A stretch of 64,000 nt of DNA from contig PJRA01000493.1 in the NCBI GenBank assembly GCA_016987375.1, forward strand, positions 106,052 to 170,051, in the 5' to 3' direction. Source of the DNA: Brachionus koreanus. Lineage: Eukaryota > Rotifera > Eurotatoria > Ploima > Brachionidae. Below, piece after piece: positions 44,273-55,900 of this stretch (the first letter of the stretch is position 1; every line of letters starts with the position of its first letter). Under the pieces are notes generated by a model. That model saw only the letters and a program-made list of their open reading frames with translations. It did no database searches and was not told the origin of the DNA. The position numbers and the translations under genes were made by a program.

Positions 44273-45274
44273 ATTTACCCCTTCTTTATTCTTTACTTCC
44301 AAAGAAAAAAAATTCACATATTTAAAAATAATTAAGTGTTTTTTTAAATAAATAGAAAGAACCTAATTCTATAAATGAAGACTTTAAAAAACCTATTTTC
44401 AACACTGTAAAAGCAGTTTTAAAAATGTCCAGTTAAATAGATGTTATTTCCATTTTACTCAAATTTTTAATTGAAAAAAGGTAAAAATTGGTTTTCTTGA
44501 AGACTTTTTTCAAGCTAGCTAACTTTCGGAACCATTTTGTGATGTTTAAAGTTATATCTTATGTTCCAGAAATGGACAGTGAATTTGTTTTTGCAAAAAT
44601 TAAAGAAAAATATTCATTCCTCGTTTAAGTCTCTTTTAATATATATTCAAGAATATAATTTTTGTAATGAGCTAGATAAGAGCAAAAAATAGCAACATTT
44701 CCTATTCTGATTAGGAATCAATATCTGCTAATTTTATATAGCCTGCCACACATCAATAGCTTTGTTTACTAATGGCACAGTGCATTTTGAGTCCATGAGA
44801 AAATACATCTTACGCAAAGAGCAACAAAATACAGAAAACAATTGAAAGATAATATTTTTTTCAAAATTTATTATTTAAAATGCCTTTAAGGAGTTCTCCT
44901 TTCGACATTGTAATTTATGGATTCTTTTTAAATGTTTACGAAAAAAAAATTTGTTTAAATAAAAAGGCATCAGAAAGTTAACATGAAGAGAAAAAAAAAT
45001 AACAAATAGAAATTTGAGGTATCATAAGAAGTAAATTATCCATTGAATAACATCAGAGTTTTTTTTTTCATTTATTAACTATTTTTAACTTACCTGTTGA
45101 GTTGATTCTTAAGTCTAGTTTCGATTTTGTCAATTTTCTGGTCTTCAATAAAACTGAAAAGACAGTTTATTTCATATAATGATAATATGTCCCTTTCTAT
45201 CCTAACAGATTATGGTATTTTGTGAAATTTGGTACAAAAAAATAGAATAAAAAAAAAGAACAAAAATTAATAGT

Positions 45275-45432
45275 AGTAGTAGTAGTAGTTCTTGCTGCGA
45301 CACCTAACATGTAGATTGTCTAAGCCCACCACCGCCAATTGGCCGTGTGGAGCTGTAGCAGCCGATTCCATTGAACTTATCTAAAGCTATTTTAAAATTA
45401 GCGGTTGACTTGGATTTCACCACATTTTCTGG
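45275..45432 (-). mobile_element. LINE 3' end with trinucleotide tail
   Basis: The minus strand reads PENVVKSKSTANFKIALDKF to a stop after GGGGLRQSTC, the typical C-terminus of a CR1/jockey-like reverse transcriptase. It is followed directly by a CTA/TAC trinucleotide tail (plus strand TAG repeats at about 45272-45288). LINEs of this group end in short tandem repeats, so the true 3' end of the insertion is preserved. Confidence 0.7.
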
Positions 45433-45547
45433 TAATGAAAATAAAAAAAACGAATAAAGGGGAGGCGCTCATCTCCTTTACCAGTACATTTTTTTAGCAA
45501 TGGCTCCGATATGACAGATGTTACCGTTGAAGATTTTTCTACAATAG

Positions 45548-45612
45548 ATGAGTTTTGAACCTTCTTTTCTTTGCTTGCATGACTAACACGCATTCGCCTC
45601 TACAAGGTATTT
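45548..45612 (-). mobile_element. tRNA-derived SINE head, copy 2
   Basis: The minus strand shares GTGTTAGTCATGCAAGCA and GGTTCAAAAC with 27340-27410. Box A is degraded (TAGAGGCGAATGC). Boundaries are approximate. Confidence 0.5.
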
Positions 45613-45708
45613 TTGGTATGTCATATGGTATATGATAAATTGACTTAAAAGAGGTATTCTAAAGTACCTGTAGTCTTTGCATATTTGTTCCTAAACTATA
45701 GTCTAAAA

Positions 45709-46039
45709 CAGACTTGTGCAAAAGTCTAAAATAAAATTCATTTTAAAGTCTTTTCAAAGCCAAGTCTTTTGACTTGACTTGAATTTTTTTTATTCAATAA
45801 AAAGTCAGTATTAATTACATTTTTATTTTAGTTGAAATTTTGATTTAAAAATTTAANNNNNNNNNNNNNNNNNNNNNNNNNNNNNNNNNNNNNNNNNNNN
45901 NNNNNNNNNNNNNNNNNNNNTCTTTTTTTTAAAAGTTTTATCTTGTAGAAAACTCAAAAAAAAGTTGTTTTAAAGTCTTTTAAAAGTCAAGTCAAAAGAC
46001 TTGACTTGACTTTGACTTTATGACTTTTGAACAACTCTG
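45709..46039. mobile_element. Complete hAT-type GACTT MITE with 8-bp target duplication
   Basis: Ends CAGACTTGTGCAAAAGTC and GACTTTTGAACAACTCTG (reverse complement CAGAGTTGTTCAAAAGTC) are inverted repeats. The exact 8-bp duplication GTCTAAAA flanks both sides (45701-45708 and 46040-46047). The interior is rich in AAGTC/GACTT pentamers in both orientations. A 64-N gap lies inside it. Confidence 0.9.
45857..45920. other. Assembly gap (64 N)
   Basis: N run inside the self-complementary hAT-type MITE, a structure that hinders assembly. Confidence 0.99.
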
Positions 46040-47101
46040 GTCTAAAATGGAACCTATAAGTGCGTTTTAGATATAAAATGGGTTTAAAAATTCTATTTTA
46101 GAACTCTATTGTGACATCTAGAACTAAATAAACTCAACTTGTGAGTTAAATCAGAGATTTTGGTCAAACTTGGTTCCAAGAAAGACAGGAGAATTTGGGT
46201 ATGAAATTTTTTTCCAAAAAGTTTTGAGTTTAGCTTGTTGTTTTTGGGTGGGGAATCATAGAAGATTATGTAACTACACTAATTAAAGCACATTTTTAAT
46301 CTCCATTTTTGTAATCATCGTTGAATTTTTTTAAAGTAATTATTTATAATGCTGGTAATGTTGTTAATTTTTGAAGAATAAAAAGCTCACAGGAACAAAA
46401 AATGAGAATTTTTATTTTTAGTCTTTGGACTTAGCTGCAAGGCTATACGGTAGTTTTATTTTTATGTATTTTTTCAAAAAACGTGTATATTTCTAAATAT
46501 TTATGGTATCATTTAAAAAAATTGTGGTATTCAAACTAAATTCACGATTTTTTTTTCCTTAAACAAACAAAATATTCAAATTACAAACACATGCTTTTAA
46601 AAAAAATAATTAAAAAAATGCCTTCTCCATTAATTTAAATTTTAAAATATTTAATGTTTTTAAGATTTTTTTTTAATTTATTTTAATCTATCAAAAGAGG
46701 AAAAATTTTTGCTCAATTTGCATTGAAGTTAATAATGCCAATTCGAATCAAGTTTTTTTTATTTACTTCCTATTTTTATTTTAAATCAAAATTTGAATGT
46801 TTTTGAATGTGTTATTGGTATTTAATGATATTCTTAACATTATTTTTAAGTGGCATTAAATCAATTCGATAAACAACTTTAAGAGAAAATTAAAGTTTTA
46901 AAAATAATTTAAATTGCTTTCATATTTTTAATAAATATTTGATTTTATAAAATCTTTAAATCTTGAAAAAAATTCTATTTTAGTACACTAGTGAAATTAA
47001 TAATTTAATAAAAATCAATATGTTAAATATAAATAAGGATATTTAATCACGTAAATTTTGAATTAATTAGATTTTATTTTAGAAAAACCATTCTTTGAAA
47101 A

Positions 47102-48352
47102 ATGAATTGTAAAAGTATTAAGGAAAAGTTTTTGACTTGGGGCCAGAACACCACATTTCATGGTGTACCACATATATTCATTGCCAAAAATCTTTCAGAC
47201 AAATTATTTTGGATAACATGCATATTCGCTTGCTCATTTGTTGGTGTTTATTTCATCTCAAAAAGTGTTATTGTATTTTTTAATTATGAAGTGCGTACTA
47301 TTTTTTCAATAGATAGCGAATCAGACATTCTATTTCCAACCATATCTATTTGTAATCTAAATACATGCAACAATCGAACAGAAAAATGCGAAAATTCGAA
47401 TGAAACAATTAGTAATTATTTGACAGAATGTAAATTCGATGGAAAACATTGTACTGAAGAGGATTTTTTTGAATTCTACTTAGACGAATATAGAAAATGT
47501 TCTCAATTTAATGGAAAGCACACAAGCTTGGCTAAGTCTAGAACTGGTAAAAACTACGGATTGAAATTAAAACTAGAAATAAAAGCTACTAATTGCTGTG
47601 AATTAGAAAGCATAGTTCTCTATGTTCATAACCATCCTGATTGGATTACTAACGAGTTAAGTGGATATTTGATAAACTATGATGTTGAAACTGATGTTGC
47701 AATTGAGCGAATTTTGACTACCAAAAAACCTAATCCGAAAAGAGATTGTGTCTTGAATTTGAACAAGATAGCTCATTCAATACATATTTCCAGAACTTTC
47801 AATTTTCTTAAAGTCTATAATCAAAAAGTTTGCAAATACTTGTGTTTTCAGGAGTTTTTAAAATATAACCTGAATTGCTATGACTCTGATCTCCCGAATA
47901 CTTATCGTAATTTATCTGAATGCTGGAAATTGAGTAATTTTAACAAAATAAAGTCTAAAATGTATTCTAAAAAACAAAATGAATGCTTGAAAAATTGCCC
48001 TATTGAATGTGAGATTCAAAAATATACAGTGACATTGTCAGAGCTCAAGTATCCGTTTTATGGGTATGAAAAAATAATCGATTTGAAAAAAGGAATTGAA
48101 AATATATCCAACCATTCTATTCGGAGTGTATTATTGAATATTTTTTACAAATCAGATACATATACAAAAATTGACGAACAAAATGCGGTGAACTTTAATA
48201 AATTACTATCAAATATTGGCTCAAATATGGGCTTGTTTTTGGGAATTAGTTTTTTATCTTTATTTGAACTAATGAATTTACTAATTGAAATCATAATAGT
48301 TTTAATAAACAAAATTGCAAAAAAGAAACAAATTACAAAATCAAATACATAA
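47102..48352 (+). CDS. DEG/ENaC-family sodium channel 3, shortened ectodomain
   Basis: An intronless gene for 416 residues. It keeps the gating His20-Gly21 (TFHGVPHI), TM1 (about 34-57), FPTISICNLNTC, RTGKNYGLKLKLEI, a CPIECEIQKY block and TM2 with SNIGSNMGLFLGISFLSLFE (GIS filter). Compared with its neighbour at 42238-43671 it lacks about 40-45 residues right after FPTISICNL, in the first part of the extracellular domain (finger/palm region), and has further short gaps. Reading frame, filter and gating motif are intact, so it is more likely a divergent channel subunit than a pseudogene. AATAAA at 48428-48433 suits its 3' end. Confidence 0.88.
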   Translation: MNCKSIKEKFLTWGQNTTFHGVPHIFIAKNLSDKLFWITCIFACSFVGVYFISKSVIVFFNYEVRTIFSIDSESDILFPTISICNLNTCNNRTEKCENSNETISNYLTECKFDGKHCTEEDFFEFYLDEYRKCSQFNGKHTSLAKSRTGKNYGLKLKLEIKATNCCELESIVLYVHNHPDWITNELSGYLINYDVETDVAIERILTTKKPNPKRDCVLNLNKIAHSIHISRTFNFLKVYNQKVCKYLCFQEFLKYNLNCYDSDLPNTYRNLSECWKLSNFNKIKSKMYSKKQNECLKNCPIECEIQKYTVTLSELKYPFYGYEKIIDLKKGIENISNHSIRSVLLNIFYKSDTYTKIDEQNAVNFNKLLSNIGSNMGLFLGISFLSLFELMNLLIEIIIVLINKIAKKKQITKSNT

Positions 48353-48741
48353 ACAATGAAAAAAAAAGCTGCATAACTTATAATTTTATTTAGAAAAAAA
48401 TCACATTTTAATATCTAATAAAAATACAATAAAGTATTTTTGATTTAAATTTTCATCAAAAATTTATTTCATTCATTCATTGAATAAAAGATAATATTCA
48501 AAAAAAGATAATGACTAGAATTTTTTATTATGTTTTTTTTATCACCAAAAAATACACTCCTACCAAAAAAACTATCTGGTTAAATAAATTAAATAAATTT
48601 ACAACCAATAAATAAAAATACTATATCGTTATAAAAAGATTTATTTTTCTAAATTTTTTTTAAAGATAAATTTTTTTTCATGTTCAAAATATCAAAAAAA
48701 TGTAACAAAAATTAGCTAATAACCTCAATGTCTGACATACC

Positions 48742-48849
48742 AAGAGTTGTTCAAAAGTCATAAAGTCATATAAAGTCATAGTCATTTGACTTGACTTTGA
48801 AAAGACTTTAAAATGACTTTTTTTTTTTTTTGACTTTTGCACAAGTCTG
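48742..48849. mobile_element. Complete hAT-type GACTT MITE with 8-bp target duplication
   Basis: A 108-bp copy starting AAGAGTTGTTCAAAAGTC and ending GACTTTTGCACAAGTCTG, flanked by the exact 8-bp duplication GACATACC (48734-48741 and 48850-48857). The interior is almost entirely AAGTC/GACTT words. The first base differs from the CAG end of the other copies. Confidence 0.9.
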
Positions 48850-48989
48850 GACATACCATTCGTCCGACATTACTATAATTTAAAAAAAAATAAAAATGAT
48901 TGACATACAAAATGATGTATTCTCAGATGATTAAGAAGAGTGAACTGGGTTAAGGGTATCAAATAATGAGTTCCCAAATAGTTCAATAA

Positions 48990-49275
48990 TTTAGGGTTTT
49001 GTGAAATTTAGTAAAATAGAACAGAGCAAAATGCAAAAAATTCTAATAAATTTTTTTCTTAAGATCAAAAGTAAGTTATGTAAATGCAACATGCTGCAAC
49101 TTTCAAAAATGCATTTTTTAAAACATTCTGGTAAGACTCATAATTTTAGCATAACTTAAATTTTGAAAAATTTGACTGTAGTGCATTTTGAAAATATTTG
49201 CACATTATTACCAGACTTTAAAAATTGATGCAACTATGAATTTTGAACTATATTGCATTTACAGAATTAAATTAA
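48990..49275 (-). repeat. Dispersed non-coding repeat, copy 3 (inverted)
   Basis: The reverse complement shows the same ordered words as copies 1 and 2: GTTGCATCAATTTTTAAAG, AATGTGCAAA, CAAAATGCACTAC, ACCAGAATGTTTTAAAAAAT and ACTAAATTTCACAAAACC. Confidence 0.65.
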
Positions 49276-52200
49276 AATTTCAATTAAGTGATGGAATACT
49301 AAAAAACCTAAATCCACATCTTGCCATAAACTTTGAAAACAAAAATATTATATTTATTAATTCAAATAAATGAAAAGCCGATGAAATTTTTATTTATCAC
49401 CATTGAAACATTATGAATTTGCTCACTTCTCATCGATGAAAAACCGATTTAATTTTTTTATTCGTTGATGCTTCATCAGATTTTGATTGACTGGTACACG
49501 GCTAAGTAAAAACTTTGATCGAATTTTATTTTTCAAATTTGATCAGAAATATTGTTAAATGCGCAATCATATTTCATAGCAGATCTTTAAAATTTTTGTA
49601 AATTTCAAAACTTTATTTTTAAACCGTTGAAAAAAGGCATTAAGATTTTTTGATCAAATATGAAAAATGAAATTTGATCAAGATTTTAACTTGCCCTCTG
49701 CACATCATTAACAGACTCTAACTATTGATGTACTTTAGAATGTTGCACTATGTTGCATTTGAAGAAAAAATTAAATTTAAAATTTATTTTTATTACAATA
49801 CTCAATATTTTTAAAAGTAAATGCTAAAAGACATAGAAAAAACAAGCTTTTAGGATTTTTATAAAAATTTTTGCAGAAAATTTCAATTTTAATCAAATGA
49901 TATTTTTTATTGTATTTTTTATGTTCATTAATTTTTTATCAATTAGTATTTTTCATCTTCATGAAATTATTTAGACAATTTAATTTTTTAATTTGAGGCT
50001 AATGCGTTTCTTTAAAAAAAAAATGCTAATAGAACTAATCAATACGATTTTAAGATTATTTAATTGAGTATTTACGCTTAAATGCCCTTATTAGACAGAA
50101 AATAATCACCATTTACATTTTTTAAAAACATTATTAAGATAATTTCTTTAAATTTCTAAGTATTTCAAATTAAATTTGGTTGAAAGATGTGAAATTTGGG
50201 TGTAATTCGGGTATTTAAATATTTTACAAGAAAATTTTCTTCAAACCTTTCTTAAAAAATTGAAAAATTAAGTTCAGAAGCTAAAATTGGAAGTTAATTT
50301 TAACGACTAAATAGAAAAAGATGCTAAATAAAATTTATTATGAATTTATTAAATTATTATAAAAAGCTAAAATACATCGACGAAATTTAATGAAAAAATT
50401 TTAATAACTAATTCAACCATATTTATTTTTCAAATGTTAAAGAGTGTATTGAAAATTCATAATATAGTTAATGATAATCTTCATTTATTTTGAATTTTTT
50501 AACAAAAGAATTGTTCATGATTTAACGATTCGTTTCTCTATGTCTTTCTTATTTTGGTATAAGATGTAATTTTATATTAATTGATTTTAATTCTAATTAT
50601 TTGGTCGTTTTTTCTCTAAAAGTTAATTTTATGACGAAATACTAACTAATTAAGGTAAATATTCATAATTATTATTTATACTTTCTAAATTTCTGGTAAA
50701 AAAATTACCTGAATGAATTTTTTCTTGAAATTGGTTTTTAAATTTAACCTAAAAATATTCAAGTATTTTTTTATTTTGCTAATTTTTAGAAAAAAATTAA
50801 ATTAAATTTTTATATATGTAATTAATTTAAAAGATTTTTCAAATAAAAAAATTAGACAACCGAGCGGAGAGATATTTTTATTTGATTGATATCAAATGAA
50901 CCTTCTAGTTTACATCATTAATTAGATAGCTTTTTCAAAATCTAATAACTTGAAATTAATATTTTCTTTTTTAAGTTATTTTAGAGAGTTATGGTTTTCG
51001 CTTTTAATGATTAATAATCTTATGATACATAAAAATGTGAGACAATTAATGATAATTTATTTTAAAAAGCGAAATTTGATTAAAATAAAATTTTATTTTC
51101 ATTTCAAAAAAATCTTTTTTTAAAAATCTTTTTTTTTAAAAAAACTTTCTTAAAAAAAGTTACATGTTTACAAGTTGAGCATTTTTTAGTCAATTTATTT
51201 TTTAAAGAACTAAAATAACAATTAAATCTAACGAAAAAATAATTTTTAATATTTTTAAACTATAAATGTTAGATTTCAAAAGTTTATGATTTTAATTACT
51301 CATTTTTCAGAGCCAAATAAGTGAGCTTATGCTTAAAATTATTTATTTTAAATGAACATTTGATTTTTATAAAAGGTAAGGTAATCTCGGGGCACTTTTA
51401 TTATATAATAACAATCTAAAGAAAAACTTAAAAATTTATTCGACTATTCTTTATTTTGAACAATTTTTTTTTAGTTGAATAATTTATTTTTTGCACAAAC
51501 TTTAATTATAATTTGGTGGGTCTTTTAAAAAATTACATTTGATTTATTCAATTTTATAAAGCACTAACGATGGTGCATTAATAAAAAGTTAATTTTTCTT
51601 CAGGGTAAATCTCTTTTTAGGAAAAAATATAAGAATAAAACAATAAAATGGACTTATCATGACGGTTTTCCTATTTTTAGTTCAGAATAATAAAGCATTT
51701 TACAATTTTTTTCATAAAATCAAATTTATATCCGTCACCAGTTAAAAAAATTACACTGTTCTAAACTGAATAATTGTTTAGCGTGATTCAACGAAAAATA
51801 TAGCTTCAATAAAATATTGATCGTAAGTCGAGAAAATAGTTTTATTGCTTTTGATATTTTTGATTTTTACTTATTTATTTATAATTTTTCAAACAAATCA
51901 TGTACTGTGTAATAAGGTGTTATTAAATTTAATTAATTTTCTGAAAATTAGCCATAAATCTTTGAACATAATCCAAGATATTTATTCAGGCTCAATGTGA
52001 CAGAGATTTTGCCTCTTAAAAGAAAAAAAAAACAAGGGCAAAAATCGATAAACAAGATTTAGTCTTTTATTCAAGAGAGTAAATTGTTTTTAACTGAAAA
52101 TGTAATTGCATATTACATAGCAATATCTCTACGGAAATAAAATTGATTAAAGTTTTCAATCAATTTATTATTCTTTTGAATGATTTAATTTAATTTCAAA

Positions 52201-52973
52201 ATTTTTAGCTAGTCATGAAATATTAATCAAATCTTTTTACCTTAAACATTTAGACACATAAATTTTTTTTTTAAATTAAGCAAATCTAATCCAAATGTCA
52301 GTAAATGTGAAATTTTATCTTAAGAACATATGAAACTGTTTCTTTGCTTTAAGTTAGCAGGCTCTGATTCCTAAAGTTTGGAATATTTCTAATTAAGTTC
52401 TCCTATTTTTCAACTTGTCTATATAATTTTTTAAATAAATAAAAATCGAAGTAGAGTAATCTAGAAGCAGATAATTCTCTATCGATTTTTGCTTTCAATT
52501 TTGTTTATTGTTGAAAAAAAAGTAGCTTTAAAAAATCTGATTTGATTAATTCTAAAAGTATCATATATCTGCATTTATATCTATTTCATGTTTGTGTGGG
52601 TAATATCTACTTTTTTTAAACTTTTGAGTTTGTAATCTCTTTTTAATAAACAAATGGTTAATTTAAATTATTTAAAAATAGTTAACTTTTTGTTTTATTC
52701 TAGAATAAAAATTAAATAATTAATCAAGCGTAACTAGGGTACCTAATCCAAACCGATTCTTATAAAATTATTGAAAAGATAGACTTATTAATAATTCATG
52801 AAATATTTTAGCAAATAAACAAGTCGAAGTTGAAATTGTGTTTGTATTTAGAAACTAAATGAAAAATGCAAAGTATTTAATAAATAATTATAATTATATT
52901 TATTTTCAGGGAAAAAAATATTTTTTTGTTTTATGTGTCTTATTTTTTCTGGTGTGCATTACCGACATCTATT

Positions 52974-55900
52974 ATGAGTAAATCATTTGATTCTAGAAGT
53001 ATCAACAGTTTCTTGACTCCAGCAGTGTCTGCTCTAGAAATAGATGAAATTGACGAATCTCGGTAATTTACAGAGCTATTTTTTATTTTTCCAATAATTC
53101 AATAAAATAACAAAAAATTTTAAATTAAGTGTTCAAGTGGAATTTTTTTCAAACGAAAAATCACTTAAAGAGCGTCTTAGATTATATTTCATCAAAAACA
53201 AACGCTCAAGTAAAAAAATTTTATTTCTTTATTTAAAGAATTAATTATTAAAATAAAAAATTTGAATAATAGGCCTGAGAATTAGAATTTTCAATTTCAT
53301 AATTAAGATATTAACATGTGTTCTTTATGTAGTTCGGGTGCAACTTGATAATTCGCTTAGTCCAAAGTAATAAAAAAATTAAAACTAAAATAATATTTCT
53401 AATTTTTTTAAGTTTTCAGATTCCTCATAAAAACTTGCCAAGTATAAGGTAAAAATACTGCTAATCGCTTAATCGTTTAAATATTTCGTGGATTTAAAAT
53501 ATTTACTTTTAAGTTATGTATGCTGGAATAAAACAAAAACTAATGAAGAATTTCGAGTTAATCCTTGCATCAACTGGTAAGATATTTAAAAATAATTTTA
53601 CTTTTTTATTATCGCTATTTAATTTTTATAATATTATGAAAAATTTCAAAAAAAATTTTTAAATATTAGAAGATGTTAATTAAAAAATAAAAAATAATGA
53701 ACAATTTTCTTTTGCAATTCAAAGACAAAGACTATGACAAAAAGTCTTAATTTTTGTTAATATAGAAGGATAAGTTTAGGCTAAAAGGATATTTGATTTT
53801 TATTAAATTCAATTTTGATATTCAAATTAGAAATTAATTTAGATTTTTTTCAGATCTATCTACTATTTAAGATGAATTAAGATTAATGAAATTCTAATTG
53901 AACTTGCAATTTTTCTAACAAAGTTAACAAAATAATACTTGCATGCTAGTCAAAAAGACAATATTAATTTTAAATTTGATTTGAATAGTGATATAACAAC
54001 TTCAAATGAATAAATGATAAACTAATAAAATTTTAAAGTATAAAGAAATAATAAAATTCTAAATATTAGACAATATTTTTAAACAGATCATAATAAAAAA
54101 ATAATAACTTGAATTTATCAAAAAATTCATTTTTTAAATAAAATTATTTGAAAAGATAGACTTATTAACGCTAATTGAATAAATAAATTAAACTTTAATA
54201 GATTTTAACCGAAATAACAATAATTATTATTAATAACAAAAAGTTTAAATAAATCAATTTATGATGATTTTTATAATAAATTGAAAAATTACTTAATGCT
54301 ATTAATTTATTTTTTTTATAAGGAAAAAGGACAAATAAGGGACACTGATAAGAGAATTAATTTTCTTTTAGTCAGGTTTTAGTTTTTTTTTAAATAAATT
54401 AAACAATAATTTCAATCAAAAATTGAGAAGTTAGATCAAAAAGAGTCTTATTGATATTCATTCAATCGCATCTAATCTACATACTTTGAGCCTACTAAAA
54501 ATTGAGCCTATCATCTTTTCTTTTGCACTCGACTTACAAGCTTTCTTTAGTTTCTAAACTTTCGGGTCATTTTCTTGATTAGAATGGTATTCAATTGTAT
54601 TATATGGCTTGGGAGTTTGCATTTTTTTGTTACGTAACGTAACTAAATGTAACTTTTCATCATCAATGGCTTCACTAATTTCATAAATTTCACTAGCTAA
54701 ATCGTTTAGTATTGGCTCTTTGGCTGATTCAATTAATAGTTTTTTTTTAAGGGTTTTTAAAATCATTATTAAGGAAATCGTTGGAAATCGTCCTAGTTGA
54801 TTAAGGAAATCAACCTTGGTGTTTTCTATCTTTTCGATGTTCATATTTTCGATCCCGTATGTTAGAACTGGTCTAACATAGGTCTTGTAAAAATGAGCCT
54901 TGGTACACATATGCTTACTATACCAACACTGTAAAAAATTCAAGACTTTATGGTTTATTTAAATTTTTAAACCTTTTCAGTTTCAATAATAAGACTTTAA
55001 AGTATTTTTTTAAATTTTTTTTTTAAATTGATAAATTTTGGATAAAAAGTCTAGATATGGAGATTTATAGTTTCAATAAAGATAAAATTAGTTTCGAAAA
55101 CACTAAGAGATTTAAAAGTATTAAAAAATTGAGACTTTTTTACAGTGAAGTGTCTAAAGCTTTGATACTGCACTAATCGCTAGGCGTTTCCTTTTGTTTA
55201 AGTGTTTTTTTGTATCTCAGAACATCCGAGAACGCAAACTCTTTGGTCCATTCTTTGAATATTTATCCCACTTAAGCTCAATGGGTATGTAGAAGGATTA
55301 TGGGCTATTAATGTATAATAATTTCTTGTAAATTTTTGTCTGCATTATGATTTTTGGATATGCAAATATTACTCATATTGCATTTGAAAAAACTCTTAAA
55401 TTTGATTTTTAAAGAAACATATGCAGATTTGTAGAAACATTACACAAAAACTTTTACTTTGAACTTAAATGCTACGCCTCTTAATATAATAATTGTGGCA
55501 GTTCCTTGTTCTATTGATCTAGATAATGGGTCTCTGATTAGTTGAATTTTCTATTGTCCGTAAAATTATTTAAACATTTAGATTAGATTTTCTCTTGATC
55601 CTCTTTCACTAAGTTATGTTAAAACCATTTTCATTCAATCTTATCTTTATGCTTGTACCTCTAAAAGTTAAACGGATTTTTGTTACGTGTTCTAGTATTC
55701 TGTAATGCATTCCCAAGTCAACAGAAAATAAATGATTCTTTAAAGAAATTGAAGAAATAGAAAATATTTCTATTAAAGGAATTTTCTAAGATTTTTATGA
55801 AGGCTTGATAAAAATTCTTGGACAAAATATTATTTAAATGGTTCAATCAAGGCCAATTTTGGCGTTTAAAAAAAAATTAAAAATAAACGTTTAGGAAAAG

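Larger units (their letters stand above)
43672..47101. other. Intergenic region with MULE, LINE, SINE and hAT pieces
   Basis: Separates DEG/ENaC-2 and -3. Recognisable remnants are listed separately (44150-44272, 45275-45432, 45548-45612, 45709-46039). 46050-47100 shows nothing beyond AT-rich sequence. Confidence 0.5.
48353..52973. other. Long gene-poor region
   Basis: About 4.6 kb. It holds a complete MITE (48742-48849), an inverted copy of the dispersed repeat (48990-49275) and a weaker piece of it near 49690-49770 (ACATCATTAACAGACT, TGTTGCATTT). From about 49800 to 52900 I see only AT-rich sequence. The promoter and any untranslated exon of the KCNT gene should lie at the right end. Confidence 0.5.
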
